Translations under genes and position numbers: made by a program
The notes under the pieces: model-generated
The model's input: only the letters and a program-made list of their open reading frames with translations
What the model was told of the DNA's origin: nothing
Databases searched by the model: none
Assembly (NCBI GenBank): GCA_021234155.1
Contig: JAJEKV010000008.1
Span: 19,111,308-19,175,307 of the forward strand
Length of the DNA stretch: 64,000 nucleotides
Direction: 5' to 3'
Source of the DNA: Isoetes taiwanensis
Lineage: Eukaryota > Streptophyta > Lycopodiopsida > Isoetales > Isoetaceae
Shown: in pieces, positions 46,182 through 55,440 of the stretch
Layout: each line of letters begins with the position of its first letter
Position numbering within the stretch: position 1 is the stretch's first letter

Positions 46182-47302
46182 TTAGAAAAGCACTTCTCTT
46201 TCAAAATAAGGCCTGAGATCCTTGCCATTTCTGGGATTAGGCAACAATTCCCCTTCTGGAGTCATCAAGTAGAAAGCCCCACCTAGTACCTCTTTATCAA
46301 TCAGAAATGGGCCTTCCCATGGGCTTTGAAATTTGGATAGATGCTTCTTAGTGGTCCTGCACAACACCAATTGGCCTTCCTCAAATGGATTGACAACCTG
46401 TAACTTGTCTTTGATAAGCTTTACTTTCTGTTTATGCCTCATATTGAAGTCTGCTGCTTCTTGTCTCATCTCTTGCAATTGCAGCAAATCATCCATCCTA
46501 TTATGCACTTGATTTGGAGTTGGAACATCTCCTAAATTCTCATAATAAGGTAGCTCCACAAATGAACACAAAGGAATGTCCAAATGAATAGGCATCACAG
46601 CTTGCACTCCATAAACCAATTCAAATGGTGTAAAAAATCCAGTAGCCAACTTGTAAGTACACTGAAACTCCATAAGGCACCCGCTGGCTTCATGCCAATT
46701 TCTTTGATTATCCTTCACGTTTAGCCAAGATAGCTTTAATTTTTTGTTAGTAGACTCGGCTTGCCCATTGCCCTCGTGGATAATAAGCGAAGCTTGCACA
46801 TGTTGAACACCAATCTTTTCTGTTAACTGAGCTACTACTCTCCCCATGAAATGACTTCCCCGATCAGACAAAAGAATGGTTGGAACACCAAACCGAGAAA
46901 TCAAATTGTGATAAAGAAAGCTTACATGTGTGGTATTTTTTTTGTAGCATGCTTTGTTTGAATTGCTTCTACCCACTTCAGAAACATACATGTGGCTGCC
47001 AAGATATACTTATGACCTTTGGACGATGGAGGATTGATAGGCCCAATGTAGTCCAATCCCCACATATGAAACGGACCAACACTCAAAATAGGATGGAATG
47101 GCATATTATTGTGGCCTGTCAATTGTTTATGCCTTTGACACTTCTCACATTTGCTAACAAAGTCTCTAGTATCCTTGTAAAGAGTTGGCCAATAATATCC
47201 CCAATGAAGGATCTTCCTAGCTGTGGTTCTGGCTGCAAAATGCCCCTGGCAATCATGTGCTTGCTGCAACAAATCCCCGAGTTTGCTGACCAAAGAACAC
47301 AT
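46182..47302 (-). CDS. Gypsy integrase region (two frames)
   Basis: 47302-46922 carries the HHCC zinc-binding module (AHDCQGHF … CEKCQRHK) and the first catalytic Asp in MWGLDYIGPI. After a frame change, 46991-46182 carries the second Asp (LLSDRGSHFMG, about 46868) and the Glu (HEGNGQAESTNK, about 46760). A C-terminal SPWEGPFLIDKEVLGG module follows, and no chromodomain is visible. The integrase inserts the cDNA into the host genome. The DDE residues are present but the frame break around 46922-46991 prevents a single product. Confidence 0.85.
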
Positions 47303-49404
47303 CTTAATAAGAGACCTTCCATAGTCCTCTTATAAAGAATAGCCTCATGCACCACATAACCAGCTGCTTGTACTCTAAGAGCATGCTTTTGTTGCTTTGA
47401 AAATGATGAAGGATAAGTCTGATCTTGTAAATACCTGTATATATTGGCATACCAAAGATCCACGGTCTCAATGAACCCTTGTAATACGCCATTATCCTGA
47501 AATGCTACTTGCTGGTCTGTTTCCTCTTCTATTTCAGCACCACTACTCAAATAGGCACTTGGATTATGAGCTCCTTGAGCCATCTTAACATACTTCAACT
47601 CAAATTCTTGTATGATAAGAGCCCATCTTGTAAACTTAGGATCTTGGACAGTCTTGTTGTAAATGCATGGCAACGGGTTCACATCCATATGAATGTAAAC
47701 ATACTGCACATTTGCTGAATTCCATTGTGAAGGAAGAAGATAATGTCTAAATTTGTTCAAGGCCCACTTCAATGCTAACCCAAGATGCTCCACATGAGTC
47801 CATTTCTGTTCTTGTGGAGTTAACACCCTGCTAGCATAGTAATTCACATCATAATGCTTTTGCTGATTTTTCTGACATAGTGTGACAGCCAAAGCTTGCT
47901 CCCAAACTGTAAAGAATAAATGAAATGGCTCACTCATTCTTGGAGGAATCAGCAAAGTTCTCTCTTTTAATTGTGCAAGGCACCATTCAAATGCTTCTTG
48001 AGCATCTTCCTTCCATCTAAAATGCTGCCCTGGCTTCATACAATCCACAAGTGGCTGGGTTACTTTAGCAAAATTATGCAAATATCTCCTACTAAAACTG
48101 AGTTGGCCATATAAGCTTCTCACTTGGGATACATTTATAGGTGGTTTGACCTTCTCCAAGGCTGCAATCTTACCATGATCCACTTGTAATCCCTTTTCTG
48201 AAACATAATTGCCCAATAGTTTTCCTCCTCTAGTGAAGAAAATACACTTAGCAGGATTCAAACTTATACCATACAGCCGGCATCTTTCAAGAACTTTTCT
48301 GAGATGATCCAAGTGATCCTTTCTTGGATTAGAAAATACTGTTAAGTCATCTATAAAGACTCTCAAAAAGTCTAAAATATCATGAAAAGCATATGTCATA
48401 GCTCGCTGAAATGTGGCTGGAGCATTTGTAAGGCCAAAAGGTAATACCTTATAAGCATAGATGCCAAAAGGTGTTCGAAAAGCTGTCATTGCTTGATGTG
48501 GTGGATAGATTTGGATCTGATTATATCCTGAGTAACCATCCAAGAAAGAATAGGCCTGATTTCCTGCAACAATATCCAGCAAAGTGTCTATGAATGGTGT
48601 AGGAAAATGATCTCTTTTGGTAGCTTTGTTGAGATCCCTGTAATCAATGCATACTCGGATTGAGTTATTTGGCTTTCTCACTGGCACAATAGAACTGATC
48701 CAATCTGAATTTGGCACTGGTACAATAAATCCTGCCTCCAAAAGCTTCATGACTTCAACCTTTACTTGCTCCTCTATTGCTGGACTCATTCTCCTTTGAG
48801 CTTGTTGGACTGGTTTTGATCCTTGTTTCAAATCAATGGTATGAACCACAACCTCCGGCGGAATGCCTTTCAATTCTTTGTAATTTCTTGCCAAAACATC
48901 CCTGAATTCTCTTAACAAAGATATCAAATCACGTTCCTCCTCTTGAGTAAGATCGCCTCCAATAGTAACCAATTCTTCTTGATTTCCTTGAGAAATATTG
49001 ATGTTCTTAACGGAATGTGGTGACTGTGGTGAATTTGGTGACTGTGGTGACTGTGATGAATGTGGTGACTGTGGTGAGTGTGGTGATTGTGGTGAATGTG
49101 GTGACAGTGATGAATGTGGTGCGGTGATGATGTGGTGACCGAATGGATGTGGTGGATGTGATGATTGTGATGAATTTGGTGCATGTGGTGACTGTAATGA
49201 CTGTGGTGAATATGGACTGATCTGATTTACCTCATCCTCCAGAATGTGCGCATGCCACCAAGCTTCTTGTACTTGTATGGTGGGCTGATTTCTGTGTACC
49301 CCATCCATGCTTGATGTCAAAATCAGCATCTCTACTTGATCTAGATCAATACCTTGCTGAAATAAAGTGTCATCAATGGGTCTTTGAATGGACTCCTCCT
49401 TCAT
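47119..49404 (-). CDS. Gypsy reverse transcriptase-RNase H (761-codon frame)
   Basis: After a Ser-Pro-His repeat linker (about residues 75-130), the frame carries RT blocks: AGFIVPVPNSDWISSIVPVR, VCIDYRDLNKATKRDHFP, FLDGYSGYNQI, FGLTNAPATFQ. The active site is FIDDLTVF (about 48345-48360). RNase H follows (YYASRVLTPQEQ, HVEHLGLALKWALNKFRHYL). Its usual first-strand Asp is absent (FFTVWEQALAV), and the ADaLSR end reads SAYLSS. The RT core is intact, but RNase H looks impaired. The last about 80 residues run out of frame into the integrase zinc region. Confidence 0.9.
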   Translation of the reverse strand: MKEESIQRPIDDTLFQQGIDLDQVEMLILTSSMDGVHRNQPTIQVQEAWWHAHILEDEVNQISPYSPQSLQSPHAPNSSQSSHPPHPFGHHIITAPHSSLSPHSPQSPHSPQSPHSSQSPQSPNSPQSPHSVKNINISQGNQEELVTIGGDLTQEEERDLISLLREFRDVLARNYKELKGIPPEVVVHTIDLKQGSKPVQQAQRRMSPAIEEQVKVEVMKLLEAGFIVPVPNSDWISSIVPVRKPNNSIRVCIDYRDLNKATKRDHFPTPFIDTLLDIVAGNQAYSFLDGYSGYNQIQIYPPHQAMTAFRTPFGIYAYKVLPFGLTNAPATFQRAMTYAFHDILDFLRVFIDDLTVFSNPRKDHLDHLRKVLERCRLYGISLNPAKCIFFTRGGKLLGNYVSEKGLQVDHGKIAALEKVKPPINVSQVRSLYGQLSFSRRYLHNFAKVTQPLVDCMKPGQHFRWKEDAQEAFEWCLAQLKERTLLIPPRMSEPFHLFFTVWEQALAVTLCQKNQQKHYDVNYYASRVLTPQEQKWTHVEHLGLALKWALNKFRHYLLPSQWNSANVQYVYIHMDVNPLPCIYNKTVQDPKFTRWALIIQEFELKYVKMAQGAHNPSAYLSSGAEIEEETDQQVAFQDNGVLQGFIETVDLWYANIYRYLQDQTYPSSFSKQQKHALRVQAAGYVVHEAILYKRTMEGLLLRCVLWSANSGICCSKHMIARGILQPEPQLGRSFIGDIIGQLFTRILETLLANVRSVKGINN
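49015..49215. repeat. GGTGANTGT minisatellite in the pol linker
   Basis: About 20 units of 9-12 bp (TGTGGTGACTGTGGTGAAT). On the minus strand they encode Ser-Pro-His/Gln repeats between protease and RT. The same motif forms the inner half of each LTR. Confidence 0.85.
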
Positions 49405-49815
49405 GTTTACAAGAGTCTCTTGTAACTCACCTTCACCAATGCTTTCAAGTCTTTGGATATACTTATCACTGCAACTTCTTTCTTTGTAAATGACATATTT
49501 CTGAAATTTGGGTACCTTTTAACCACTTGTACAAAGTCTTATCTTCCCTGTCACCCACTTCCAAGACATGAAAACAACTAAGACCTTGCTGCCCTGACAC
49601 CATAGCATTCTCTTTGCTGATTTCTAACTGCGGGCTGCTCAAAGAAAGATTGCAAAGAAAGGTACCTTTTGCTGATTTCAGAGGATGATCTATAGTAACC
49701 TTGTGTTCTCCTTGAAAGATGTTCATCTCGCGCTTCCTCCATGAAGTCTCAGGCATGCGAAGATCTAACCATGTACGACTTCGGCAACAAAGTATAAGTT
49801 TCAAAGATGCACACT

Positions 49816-50295
49816 CTAAAATTTCAAAACCATGAAATCCAAGATTGCTTCCACCTCATAAACCTTGCATAACACATTTCTTATGACTCCCATAGGCTGC
49901 ACCTTCATTTGATTGAATGCTTTGAGCATCATAGTTGTCGGTTCCATCATTTTCAATCCAACTTGAAGCATTATGTGGTAAGGCATTACATTCACTCCAC
50001 TGCCGGTATCTATGTTGGCCTCTTTGATTAGATATCCATTAATACTCACATCACAAAGAAATGGCCCAGGATCCTTGGATTGCCGGGCTGGTGGTTCCAT
50101 TCTCCTCTTGTCGGTATCATTTGATATGATTTGTTGGACTGAAATTTCTGATTTTGTTCTTCCCCCTAACTCTTGCAACAAATTTGGAGAATAATGCATC
50201 AATTGCTCAAGTGTAAGTGTAACTTTAGTGGCCAAAACTTGGCTGATCACATCATCTTCATTCTGAATTTCCTCATCCACCATAGGAGGCATCAC
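49816..50295 (-). CDS. Gypsy aspartic protease region
   Basis: A 159-codon frame with the active-site motif NIDTGSGVNVMP (about 49995-50016) and the later MGVIRNVLCKVYEVEAILDF, typical of Gypsy retropepsins that process the Gag-Pol polyprotein. The frame ends at 49816. The next segment (49804-49466) is in another frame, so the polyprotein is interrupted here. Confidence 0.8.
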   Translation of the reverse strand: MMPPMVDEEIQNEDDVISQVLATKVTLTLEQLMHYSPNLLQELGGRTKSEISVQQIISNDTDKRRMEPPARQSKDPGPFLCDVSINGYLIKEANIDTGSGVNVMPYHIMLQVGLKMMEPTTMMLKAFNQMKVQPMGVIRNVLCKVYEVEAILDFMVLKF

Positions 50296-51141
50296 TATGG
50301 GCTGATTTTCTTCTATAGGCTGAAACTACGTGGGCAAAGACATTGAATTGCACCTTCTTAGGTGTTGACACCTTCAAAGCTTGTTCCTTCAAAGCCTTTG
50401 GAAAAGAGGTCTTAGTCTTCTGCACAAGAATTGGCACTACTCTTGGTTCTTGAACCACCTTTTGTGATCTTGTAACCACATTTACTTCTCCAATCTCTTC
50501 TTCTTGCTGAAATGGGTCATGCTCCACCTCAACAAATCCACAATTTACTACTGATTTTGCCTTCTCTTGCTTCTTAAGCTCCTCAATAAGAGCCTTAACT
50601 TGAGGATTATCAATGTACTTTGCATCTTGAATGCGAACATCATTATTAGGAAGAGGTACTGATTCAAACACTTGCTGCTTTGGTGGATACTTGTTGGTTG
50701 CCCATTCTGGTTTCCCATGGATTTTCCAACAAGTAGTCTCATCATGCTTGAATTTATCACATAACTTGCAATATAAATGAGCCTTACTTGGATACCATCC
50801 CTGTTTTGGCTGCACCATTGGTGTGGAACCCATTGGAACTGGTTGGGCAATTGGAGCTTGTGGCATCATTGGAACTTGTGGTATGATAGGTCTTTGCTTT
50901 GCATTGGTTGAATAGGAATAGATGGTGCTTGTTGCATAACAGCAAATACCGGATTGGCCCTCTCAAAGAATCTCTTCTCCCTACATTCTTGATCATTATG
51001 GCCTTTGATTTGGCATCTTGAGCAGAATTTCAGCAATCTACATGTAGTATCAGAATGTCCAATAGACCCACAATACTCACAAGTAATAAACGCACCTCCT
51101 TGGCTTCTCACCAATTGTAAGCTTAGAAATCTTGGCTGCAA
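50273..51141 (-). CDS. Gypsy nucleocapsid region with three CCHC knuckles
   Basis: 51141-50866 has CEYCGSIGHSDTTC and CSRCQIKGHNDQEC, both C-x2-C-x4-H-x4-C. After a frame change, 50869-50273 has a third, CKLCDKFKHDETTC. CCHC knuckles bind the genomic RNA during packaging. The frame breaks at about 51130, 50868 and 50280 separate this from GAG and from the protease. Confidence 0.85.
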
Positions 51142-51965
51142 TATCCTCCTCGTTTTATGCTCGGAGCAGCAACTTCATGAATGTATCCCAGCTTATCTTC
51201 AGCCTTGAGAGCATACTTTTGTGCCTCTAGCAAGGTTGTAGGCTGTTTAGCCTTCACCTTATGAGCAATAGCTCGTTTCAGCCCCTTTACATACCATTGG
51301 ATATCCATTTCATCATTCCTTGCAATCTTCCAATGAACCACGGCTTTGAGAACCGCAATATACCTCTGATTATACTCTCTAATTGATTCATCTTCCTTTT
51401 GTGTGAAATTGGTCCACCTTTCCATAGTCTTATCCTTACCATGGACTTCTTGATAATTAGCAATGAATGCTTCCTTTAATTCCTGATATGTCATGGTATC
51501 TGGCTGGGTTTGTGCCCATTCCTCCACCGAATCTTGCAAAGAACTATGAAACCAAAGCAAGTAATCAGCAGCCGGTAACTTACATTGCTGGCAATACCTC
51601 TCAAACTTCACAATATGCTTCAAAGGATCCCGATCCACCAGATCATCAAACTTTGGAATCCCCATTGTCTGCAAACCCCATACCATAGGTGGTAATACAG
51701 CCATCTCTGCCTCTTCTTGGGTTTCTTGAAATTGGAAAAACGAAATTGAATCTCCCTTCAATTTGAAAAACGAAATTGGATTACCGTCTAGATCGGTAAA
51801 TGGAATCAAAACCTCCTGGATCTGAGAATTAGACCCCAGATCTGCTCCCAAATCTAAAAACGAAATTGAATCTTGATGCAATTTTGAGCCCAAATATTGA
51901 CTCACCGGTCCCCTTCTTGTGACGATGGAGCTTAGTGGGATCTCCTTCTTACTTCTCTTGGGCAT
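51123..51965 (-). CDS. Gypsy GAG capsid (280 codons)
   Basis: ATG 51965 lies about 190 bp downstream of the 5' LTR. The N-terminal third has short repeats of the type D/N-(S/P)ISFF/L. The retrotransposon GAG domain follows: DPLKHIVKFERYCQQC, WFHSSLQDSVEEWAQ, ELKEAFIANYQ, REYNQRYIAVLKAV. It forms the virus-like particle core. The frame ends at 51123 just before the zinc knuckles, where a shift would be needed to continue. Confidence 0.88.
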   Translation of the reverse strand: MPKRSKKEIPLSSIVTRRGPVSQYLGSKLHQDSISFLDLGADLGSNSQIQEVLIPFTDLDGNPISFFKLKGDSISFFQFQETQEEAEMAVLPPMVWGLQTMGIPKFDDLVDRDPLKHIVKFERYCQQCKLPAADYLLWFHSSLQDSVEEWAQTQPDTMTYQELKEAFIANYQEVHGKDKTMERWTNFTQKEDESIREYNQRYIAVLKAVVHWKIARNDEMDIQWYVKGLKRAIAHKVKAKQPTTLLEAQKYALKAEDKLGYIHEVAAPSIKRGGYCSQDF

Positions 51966-52155
51966 AAAACTATGCTCCCCTTGTCAAATTTCTCTCCACA
52001 AATCAATTACGGCAAAATCCCCTTCACACAAGAAATTGATCCTTTCACAATGGTGTCGTTCCTTACCGACGAACACCAATACCAATGGTAACAACTCCTT
52101 TTTCAATGGAAATTCTTGCCGATCAATGGTCTGTCGAGCACCGTGGTCGCCAAAT

Positions 52156-52516
52156 TGTTAGAGCCTGAACTCTAACCTTGCAAGAAGGATGAAAAACCCA
52201 ACAATCCAAGCTCAATCTATCAAATCAAGGCAATGCACAAGACAAAGAATCACCATCTCCATAGCTAGATCAAGCAAAAACACACTCTCAATACACCGTC
52301 TCTCTCTCCGTTCTTCTCTCTCTCCTCTGCTCAGATAATACTGTCATCATCATGCCCACAATGCATACGTGCAAATATCCTGCACGCGTGCATGCGCGTA
52401 TCTCCCTCCATATACGGTATAAAATCTCCTCTACCACCTCAATAGTGGTGAGTGTGGTGAGTGGTGACGAATGTGGTGACAAATGTGGTGAGTGGTGAAT
52501 GGTGACCACCCCAACA
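52156..52516 (-). repeat. 5' LTR of the Gypsy element
   Basis: See 45418-45778. On the minus strand it is followed by the primer-site-like ATTTGGCGACCACGG. Confidence 0.95.
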
Positions 52517-52562
52517 ACTTTATCTTTATGTGGAGCTGCAGATGCCCCCTCCTGATCACTAG

Positions 52563-53749
52563 CCAATATAATGTCCAGCAGCTTAGAGCTTGTTTTTTGG
52601 TTTAAGGTTTAGAGCTTCGAGCTTGATTTTTTTTGTAAAGCATCCACCTGATGGTTTTCCTTCTATGTAGTACGAAACAGAAACTTTGTGTAATTTCGAG
52701 CTTGCTTTTCCTGTAAGACAACCACCTGATGGTTTTTCCTTAATATATGACAGAAACTTTGTGTAATTTCTTATGTCCAGAAACTGTGTAATTTCTTTTG
52801 TCCAGATCTATTAATGTGTTTACTTTGTGAATCATCTTTTTCTGCAAGTCCTACTTAATACTGTCAAAGGAAATACAAAAACCAAAGTAGTTACAACTGA
52901 TGCACTTCCAAACCAGAGCAACCAAACTGAAGCAAACAAACAAACACATCTAATTGAAATGGACACCACTATCTTCACCATTCTAATGTGTCAAGGATCC
53001 TGCATTATGGTAATCTGTGAGGCAATTTAGTCTAAATTTGATCTTCCTGTGTTCTCCTTTCATGTTTCTCAAGCTTTTCAACTTTCTCCCTTCTTTTCCG
53101 ACCCTCCCCTGCTTTTGATCGATTCAATTTCCCCTTTGTTGCATGCACCTGTGCTTTATGATTGCCAAAATGAAGAGCGATTTTAACCTAAAGCCCAAAA
53201 CTTCTGCCGTTTCTCCATTGTTTTTGGCGCTTCAAAAGAAGATCAGCAATCTCACTTTCAAACTTGAAGGATATCTCGTCCAAAGGCTCAGCTTTTTATT
53301 CCCTTTGGCAATTTTCGGATCTTACTCTTCAAAGCAAATTAATGGAGCCTCTTTCTGACCGCACGCCAATATGGGATAATCACTCGAAAGATCCCAATTT
53401 CCTTGGTGTTATGCCTTCAATTGATCTTTCTACCGGCATTCCCGAGCCTTATGGTGTCCGAAGGCCCTCATGTTGAAGTCAATTCGATCTTTGCTTGGGA
53501 CAATATGCTTCAAAATGAACGGCCTCAACTAGGATCTAAACTTGCTACTGCGTACACGGTATTCATTTAAACTCTCCTATGGTTTTTGAGAAAATGAAAT
53601 GTCTTTCCAATTCTCATGTCATTCTCAAAGTAAACAAAAACAGGGATCAACATAGCTAACCTTTGGTCTCACTTGCTCTCTCTCAAAAAAAGGCCTTACC
53701 ATAAATGCTTTACCATCTTATAAAACTTCTAACGATTTCTTGCTCATAG
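52563..53749. other. 3' flank of the H3-tail-like gene; weak coding scraps
   Basis: Holds nested short repeats (ACAGAAACTTTGTGTAATTTC three times before 52800). Plus-strand frames around 53300-53560 (MEPLSDRTPIWDN, then EVNSIFAWDNMLQNERPQ) look like frameshifted coding remains of unknown type. Confidence 0.4.
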
Positions 53750-54652
53750 GGTACATGGAGCTATCACAGAGGTCATCGAGGAGGAAAAAATTTGATAGAG
53801 GAGCAGATAGGTTTGAAGTTGAGTTATATGGAGATGAGAGAATTCATGAACACCCAGGTCAAGTTCCCTCCCATAATCAATGGTCCATCCGACATGATGA
53901 TCGAGAACAATGAAATAAGCAAGGCAAGAGAAAGGATTTGGGCAAGTATATATACAAGAGAAGTTATGCAAATGATTTACATGTTTTGGTTCATAAACTT
54001 CGAACCATCATGAATTCAGCGAAAGACGATTCAAAGAAATATAGGCAGATGTTCTACACTCACAGAATGTTAGCTGATGCTTATGGCACCCTTATACTTC
54101 TCATGGTTCAGCAGGATTTTTACAGATTAATAAGGGATAATCTATGGATGGCCGACTCCTATGTCATGGGAACTGCTGATTCATTCACTCAATCCTATAA
54201 CCAACTGTTCAATATTGCCATAAACTCTGATGATCCAAAGATTCCTACCATTCCTGATGAGACATACATTGATAGTATTGCCTCCTTTGAGATGCAATAG
54301 TATCTGTTTGGTTTTTGCAGGTTTGTTAACAGAGACAGTTTTTTGCTATTTGGACGAGATATGGGATTACCTCTTTGGAAAAGACCTCGGTTTAAAACCT
54401 AATCCTCTTCTACAACAAACAGTTAACACAAAAGTATATGACTCAAGGCTTCGACAAGACTTGGACAAGACCTTAATATATGACAGAAACTTTGTGTAAT
54501 TTCTTTTGTCCAGAAACTGTGTAATTTCTTTTGTCGAGATCTATTAATGTATTTACTATGTGAATCATCTTTTTCTGCAAGTCCTACTTAATAATTGTCA
54601 AAGGAAATACAAAACCAAACTAGTTACAACCCGATGCACTTCCAAACCCGAG
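52738..54652. repeat. 185-bp direct repeats 1.73 kb apart
   Basis: 52738-52921 and 54470-54652 share CCTTAATATATGACAGAAAC…GATGCACTTCCAAACC at over 90%. Neither TG…CA ends nor target duplications are present. Confidence 0.85.
53750..54300 (+). pseudogene. Unrecognised coding-like relic
   Basis: A nearly continuous frame contains RFEVELYGDERIHEHPGQVP, then after one stop KYIYKRSYANDLHVLVHKLR, YGTLILLMVQQDFYRLIRDN and PTIPDETYIDSIASFEMQ-stop (54300). Amino-acid texture is protein-like and a second frame (53792-53925) overlaps with KFPPIINGPSDMMIENNE. I do not recognise a family. It lies between the two 185-bp repeats. Confidence 0.3.
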
Positions 54653-54966
54653 GCGAGGCAATGTTGAACATCAAAAAGTACAAATGCAGTTCAAAAAGTA
54701 CATCAATTTACATTATCAAGATGGCAACAACATGATCTTTGATCAATCACCAACCATAATCAAACTTCATTATCCAAAATGTTAAATGCAAATCTGGCAT
54801 CGGGTACATCAAAGAGTACTTAAACTTTTTCAGATATCCATTGCTTGCTTAGATTCTTTATCCAACAGTTGGATAGTTTCTTCTCAAGCACGTAGTCTTT
54901 CACATTCTCAACTTCCAAGAGCCACGCGGAAAGGTTTCAAATGCTCAAGAGAAAATTACCTTCACT

Positions 54967-55440
54967 AGTGAGATGGCTGATAACTGTTTGGGGTCACTCC
55001 TGTGCCCGCACTATTCTTGTAGCCGCGGTATAACATGTCATCAATCAAAACTGTGTTGTGTTCAGCCCATGTTCCCTTGTATCTAGAGTCGTGGTAGACC
55101 TTGTTGAGATCTTTCCAGCGAATAGGCTTTTTGCTCACTTTAAATGATGTGTTTGTGCACACATCCGAGTGCCAAGTAAATAGCAACTTGTCTCTAAGAC
55201 TCCTTGGAAAGGTATGCTTCAGATTAAATTTGCACCACACTTTCGTCAATGTTGTCCGGATAGCAACCACGAAGTGCTCCACGCACCATTCCAAAACTCC
55301 AATGCTCTTGGGCGCAAAACCAATATCTTTGAGAGATTGAATGCTTTGCCTCGCGCACCATCTTGAAGGCTGTTGGGCAATAGTTCCCCTTTCTCAAACA
55401 ACTTGCACAAAACTCCTTCAAGCTCAAAATTAAAAAAACT
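54967..55440 (-). pseudogene. FCP1/NIF-type (HAD) phosphatase relic
   Basis: The minus strand reads FELEGVLC (about 55425), then VLRPRALEF. After a one-base shift near 55290 it continues EWCVEHFVVAIRTTLTKV, LRDKLLFTWHSDVCTNTS, KKPIRWKDLNKVYHDSRYKG and NTVLIDDMLYRGYKN (55065-55020), ending at 54967. These are the ordered motifs of FCP1-like CTD phosphatases. The catalytic DxDGVL motif has both Asp replaced by Glu (FELEGVL), and the frame is broken, so it is inactive. It may be the last part of the minus-strand gene lying at 55905-61740. Confidence 0.7.

Larger units (their letters stand above)
45418..52516 (-). mobile_element. Ty3/Gypsy LTR retrotransposon, minus strand
   Basis: The 7099-bp element has 361-bp LTRs at 45418-45778 and 52156-52516 that appear identical by eye. 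They begin TGTTAGAGCC and end ACCCCAACA on the plus strand. The target duplication is ACTTT (45413-45417, 52517-52521). Next to the 5' LTR on the minus strand is ATTTGGCGACCACGG, a primer-site-like TGGCGAC sequence. Domain order on the minus strand is GAG, zinc knuckles, protease, RT, RNase H, integrase, which is diagnostic of Ty3/Gypsy. The coding region is broken into several frames. 45779-46181 is non-coding 3' sequence. Confidence 0.96.
45183..52562 (+). pseudogene. Small gene with histone-H3-like N-terminus, interrupted by a Gypsy element
   Basis: ATG 45183 starts MARIKYTARKADEES, matching the canonical H3 tail (ARTKQTARKS) at seven of ten positions, but no histone fold follows. The rest (KFSCKEVNRVIEQGAKVSKR, VQQWIDRVLPHEERLLQ) is unrecognised. 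The frame is cut at 45417 by the Gypsy insertion and ends soon after as SDGLLLEPEL-stop, supplied by the LTR. Removing 45418-52521 (element plus one ACTTT copy) restores SDGLYLYVELQMPPPDH-stop at 52562, a 91-residue ORF. The TATA box and short leader support a once-expressed single-exon gene. The H3 resemblance could be chance. Confidence 0.6.

Noticed and set aside
52738-54652. LTR retrotransposon with 185-bp LTRs
   Set aside because: Repeats lack TG…CA ends, target duplication, primer site and known retroelement domains.
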